From Fusobacteriota bacterium (lineage in GTDB: Bacteria > Fusobacteriota > Fusobacteriia > JAPLKR01), in contig JAPLKR010000139.1 in the NCBI GenBank assembly GCA_026387965.1, forward strand, positions 1 to 6,035: DNA of 6,035 nt, written 5' to 3'. Positions 5,784-6,035 of this stretch are shown here, in pieces. Each line of letters begins with the position of its first letter. Positions within the stretch are counted from its first letter, which is position 1. The notes under the pieces are model-generated. The model saw nothing but the letters and a program-made list of their open reading frames with translations. It had not been told where the DNA came from and ran no database searches. Both the position numbers and the translations under genes were made by a program.

Positions 5784-6035
5784 TTAATTTTTAGATACGA
5801 ATTCTTTAATTTGTGAAAGTCCAGTATAGATATCTCTGTTTGTTCCCGAGAGCTTCACAACAGTCGGCACACTTCTAATTCCAAACTTTTCAGCAAGTTC
5901 CATATTTTCTTGAGCATTAACTACCTCAACACCCTCAACAATTTCCATGACACGTTTTGCCTCAGGGCAATTCGGACACGTTGGCGTTGTAAATAGTATC
6001 ACTTTTCCACTATCACTTTCACGAGAAAGCGTTGC
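5784..6035 (-). CDS. Thioredoxin/glutaredoxin-like C-terminal domain with CPNC motif, partial; possibly class III ribonucleotide reductase
   Basis: The last 83 codons of a minus-strand gene are visible and the frame is still open at the window edge. The domain begins with a beta strand and the redox motif TPTCPNC, continues through an amphipathic helix and ends with GIRSVPT, the cis-proline loop, and a last helix. This is the NrdH/glutaredoxin-like thioredoxin fold, a dithiol-disulfide donor. A GTG at 6002-6000 could start a free 72-residue redoxin, but it has only a weak GGA upstream. The frame also continues through eleven further sense codons, so a fused domain is more likely. In some anaerobes anaerobic ribonucleoside-triphosphate reductase (NrdD) carries such a C-terminal domain. 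That identity is inference, because the catalytic part lies outside the window. Confidence 0.75.
   Translation of the reverse strand, partial: ATLSRESDSGKVILFTTPTCPNCPEAKRVMEIVEGVEVVNAQENMELAEKFGIRSVPTVVKLSGTNRDIYTGLSQIKEFVSKN

Overview
The window is low-GC bacterial DNA. A five-domain pyruvate:ferredoxin oxidoreductase dominates it, and strong AAGGAG-type ribosome binding sites precede most genes. This points to an anaerobic or facultatively anaerobic bacterium, with Firmicutes, Tenericutes relatives or Fusobacteria all reasonable. The taxon cannot be fixed from sequence reading alone. A C-terminal CPNC redoxin domain at the right edge, possibly belonging to an anaerobic ribonucleotide reductase, would fit an anaerobic lifestyle.

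Layout, left to right. Positions 1-131 hold no convincing gene. They are followed by a perfect 23-bp hairpin with a T-run (132-185) and a second hairpin (235-267) that ends the long minus-strand gene nifJ (280-3813). A 314-base intergenic region (3814-4127) separates nifJ from a plus-strand pair of tiny genes. It contains a near-ideal plus-strand promoter, a 12-bp palindrome touching that promoter, further inverted repeats and a weaker minus-strand promoter for nifJ. The two tiny genes (4128-4346 and 4441-4659) are each exactly 72 codons long. Each codes for one N-terminal membrane helix, a basic juxtamembrane stretch with a shared M-x2-HH-x4-KY pattern, and a Ser/Gly/Asn-rich tail. The second has a good ribosome binding site and an ATG, but its third codon is TAA, so it is either a fresh pseudogene or uses some unusual expression route.

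A convergent hairpin (4694-4737) lies between the small genes and a minus-strand YheT-type alpha/beta hydrolase (4712-5662). The hydrolase has its own TTGCCA-17-TAAAAT extended -10 promoter. Upstream of it a strong terminator (5747-5777) closes a gene that runs off the right edge. Only the thioredoxin/glutaredoxin-like C-terminal domain of that gene is visible (5784-6035).

Each minus-strand gene has its own terminator, and the hydrolase has a clear promoter of its own, so these look like separate transcription units rather than one operon. nifJ, the hydrolase and the redoxin domain are ordinary housekeeping or metabolic genes. The part that is not readily explained is the tandem small-membrane-protein pair and its elaborate upstream region.
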